Assembly: GCA_030612305.1 (NCBI GenBank) | Contig: JAUWOG010000133.1 | Span: forward strand, 1 to 6,655 | Direction of reading: 5' to 3' | Length of the DNA stretch: 6,655 nucleotides | Origin: Armatimonadota bacterium | Lineage (GTDB): Bacteria; Armatimonadota; Zipacnadia; Zipacnadales; UBA11051 | Shown here: positions 5,993-6,655 of the stretch, one piece after another | Layout of the letters: every line of letters starts with the position of its first letter | How positions within the stretch are numbered: position 1 is the first letter of the stretch | Made by a program: the position numbers and the translations under genes | The notes under the pieces: model-generated | The model's database searches: none | Told to the model about the DNA's origin: nothing | What the model saw: only the letters and a program-made list of their open reading frames with translations

Positions 5993-5998
5993 CAGGCA

Positions 5999-6550
5999 GT
6001 GGCCGGGTCCACCCAAATCTGGAAGACAGCTCGGAGGCGAAACTGCGTGTCACTTATCGTCATCATCGCGCTGGGATTGGCTACTGCATGGGCCGCCCGG
6101 ACTCTCCGGACAGCCCTGGTGCCCTCGCCATCCATGAGCCCAACGCTCCAGACTGGAGACATCCTCCTCGTTCGCAAGGACGCATACAGGAAGGGCCGCA
6201 TACCCCAACGCGGCGACATCGTACTCTTCAAGCGTGAAGGCATGTCACACTACTTCGTGAAGAGGATCATCGGCCTCCCCGGCGAGAGTATCATCGCCCA
6301 GTCAGGCTCTGTGTCCATCAACGGCAAACGCCTGCAAGAGCCCTATCTTGGAAAGCACATGATTCGGGAACGGCCGGGCCATATCTTTCTGGGTAATGAT
6401 GAGTACTTCGTGATGGGTGACAACCGTGCCCACAGCGAGGACAGCCGCGACATCGGCGCTGTCCAGAGGGCAGACATCACGGGGAGAGTCACCGCCATCA
6501 TCGCGCCCTGGCGTAGACGCGGCAGGATAGTCAATCCCTTCGCTGAGTGA
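5999..6550 (+). CDS. lepB: Signal peptidase I
   Basis: With a GTG start at 5999 this is a 183-residue membrane protease that cleaves signal peptides from secreted proteins. A short basic N-terminus (KTARRRN, residues 9-15) precedes one membrane helix at about residues 16-35 (CVSLIVIIALGLATAWAA), leaving the catalytic domain outside the cytoplasmic membrane. The Ser-Lys dyad is visible: Ser45 in VPSPSMSPTL and Lys88 in FVKRIIGLPGE. Box E, GDNRAHSEDSRDIG, lies at residues 140-153. The size and single helix match the Gram-positive (SipS-like) group rather than the longer two-helix E. coli LepB. The frame is open back to a TTG at 5798, but the promoter at 5922-5951 and the GGAGG at 5988 argue against that. 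It is divergent from the lipid operon, and no functional link to it is evident. Confidence 0.95.
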   Translation: MAGSTQIWKTARRRNCVSLIVIIALGLATAWAARTLRTALVPSPSMSPTLQTGDILLVRKDAYRKGRIPQRGDIVLFKREGMSHYFVKRIIGLPGESIIAQSGSVSINGKRLQEPYLGKHMIRERPGHIFLGNDEYFVMGDNRAHSEDSRDIGAVQRADITGRVTAIIAPWRRRGRIVNPFAE

Positions 6551-6556
6551 TACGAG

Positions 6557-6574
6557 TGCCGGGCCCCGCCGGCA
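6557..6574 (+). terminator. Possible weak terminator hairpin after lepB
   Basis: TGCCGG and CCGGCA form a perfect 6-bp GC-rich stem with a 6-base loop, starting 6 bases after the lepB stop. The downstream sequence is C-rich with no T run, so it is not a classical intrinsic terminator. It could slow polymerase or protect the 3' end. The remaining bases to 6655 show no gene I can support. Confidence 0.35.
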
Positions 6575-6655
6575 GCTTCCCCCGCTCGCAAACCGGTGGC
6601 ATTCTCCGCGCTCTCACGCCTGCGCCTCGCAAGACCGCCCGCGCCTGTTGTCAGC

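Noticed and set aside
5798..5998. N-terminal extension of LepB to a TTG at 5798
   Set aside because: It would span the lepB promoter at 5922-5951, has no ribosome-binding site, and encodes 67 Pro- and Arg-rich residues not expected in this family.

Overview
The window is a compact bacterial chromosome segment with high GC (I estimate about 60%). It carries one long minus-strand gene train and one divergent plus-strand gene. Read in the minus direction the order is yceD (DUF177), rpmF, plsX, fabH, an acyl-CoA dehydrogenase, etfB and etfA; etfA runs off the left edge. On the plus strand, lepB (signal peptidase I) is transcribed away from yceD. There is no RNA gene, mobile element, CRISPR array or phage gene. 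The yceD-rpmF-plsX-fabH order is common in Firmicutes and many other bacteria. The ferredoxin-fused EtfA and the clostridial-looking EtfB suggest a bacterium with anaerobic or mixed metabolism, possibly from a poorly sampled phylum. I cannot name a taxon from sequence alone.

Region by region: positions 1-2589 hold an acyl-CoA dehydrogenase with its electron-transfer flavoprotein (acd-etfB-etfA). EtfA begins with two [4Fe-4S] ferredoxin motifs, as in some electron-bifurcating ETF complexes. Positions 2590-2679 are a short gap with imperfect direct repeats upstream of acd. Positions 2680-5750 hold the lipid-initiation and ribosome block: FabH starts fatty acid elongation, PlsX makes acyl-phosphate for phospholipid synthesis, bL32 is a ribosomal protein, and YceD is linked to 23S rRNA. 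A 228-base gap between plsX and fabH shows nothing I can name. Positions 5751-5998 are a divergent regulatory region. Positions 5999-6550 are lepB, followed by a weak terminator-like hairpin and an unassigned tail.

The most striking structure is the leader of the minus-strand operon. A promoter with perfect consensus boxes (TTGACA, 18 bases, TATAAT) gives a leader of about 57 nucleotides. The leader holds a strong Shine-Dalgarno match (GAGGTGA) that is much too far from the yceD start codon. Between the two sits a 14-bp hairpin with a 3-base loop. Folding it would leave only 7 nucleotides between the stem and the ATG, so it looks like a structured spacer that delivers the ribosome-binding site, or a switch that controls translation of the ribosome and lipid genes. 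A second near-consensus promoter drives lepB in the other direction.

The seven minus-strand genes are all co-oriented. yceD to plsX are tightly packed, and acd-etfB-etfA are spaced by 35 and 52 bases. It is not proven that one transcript covers all of them, because the gaps before fabH and acd could hold further promoters.
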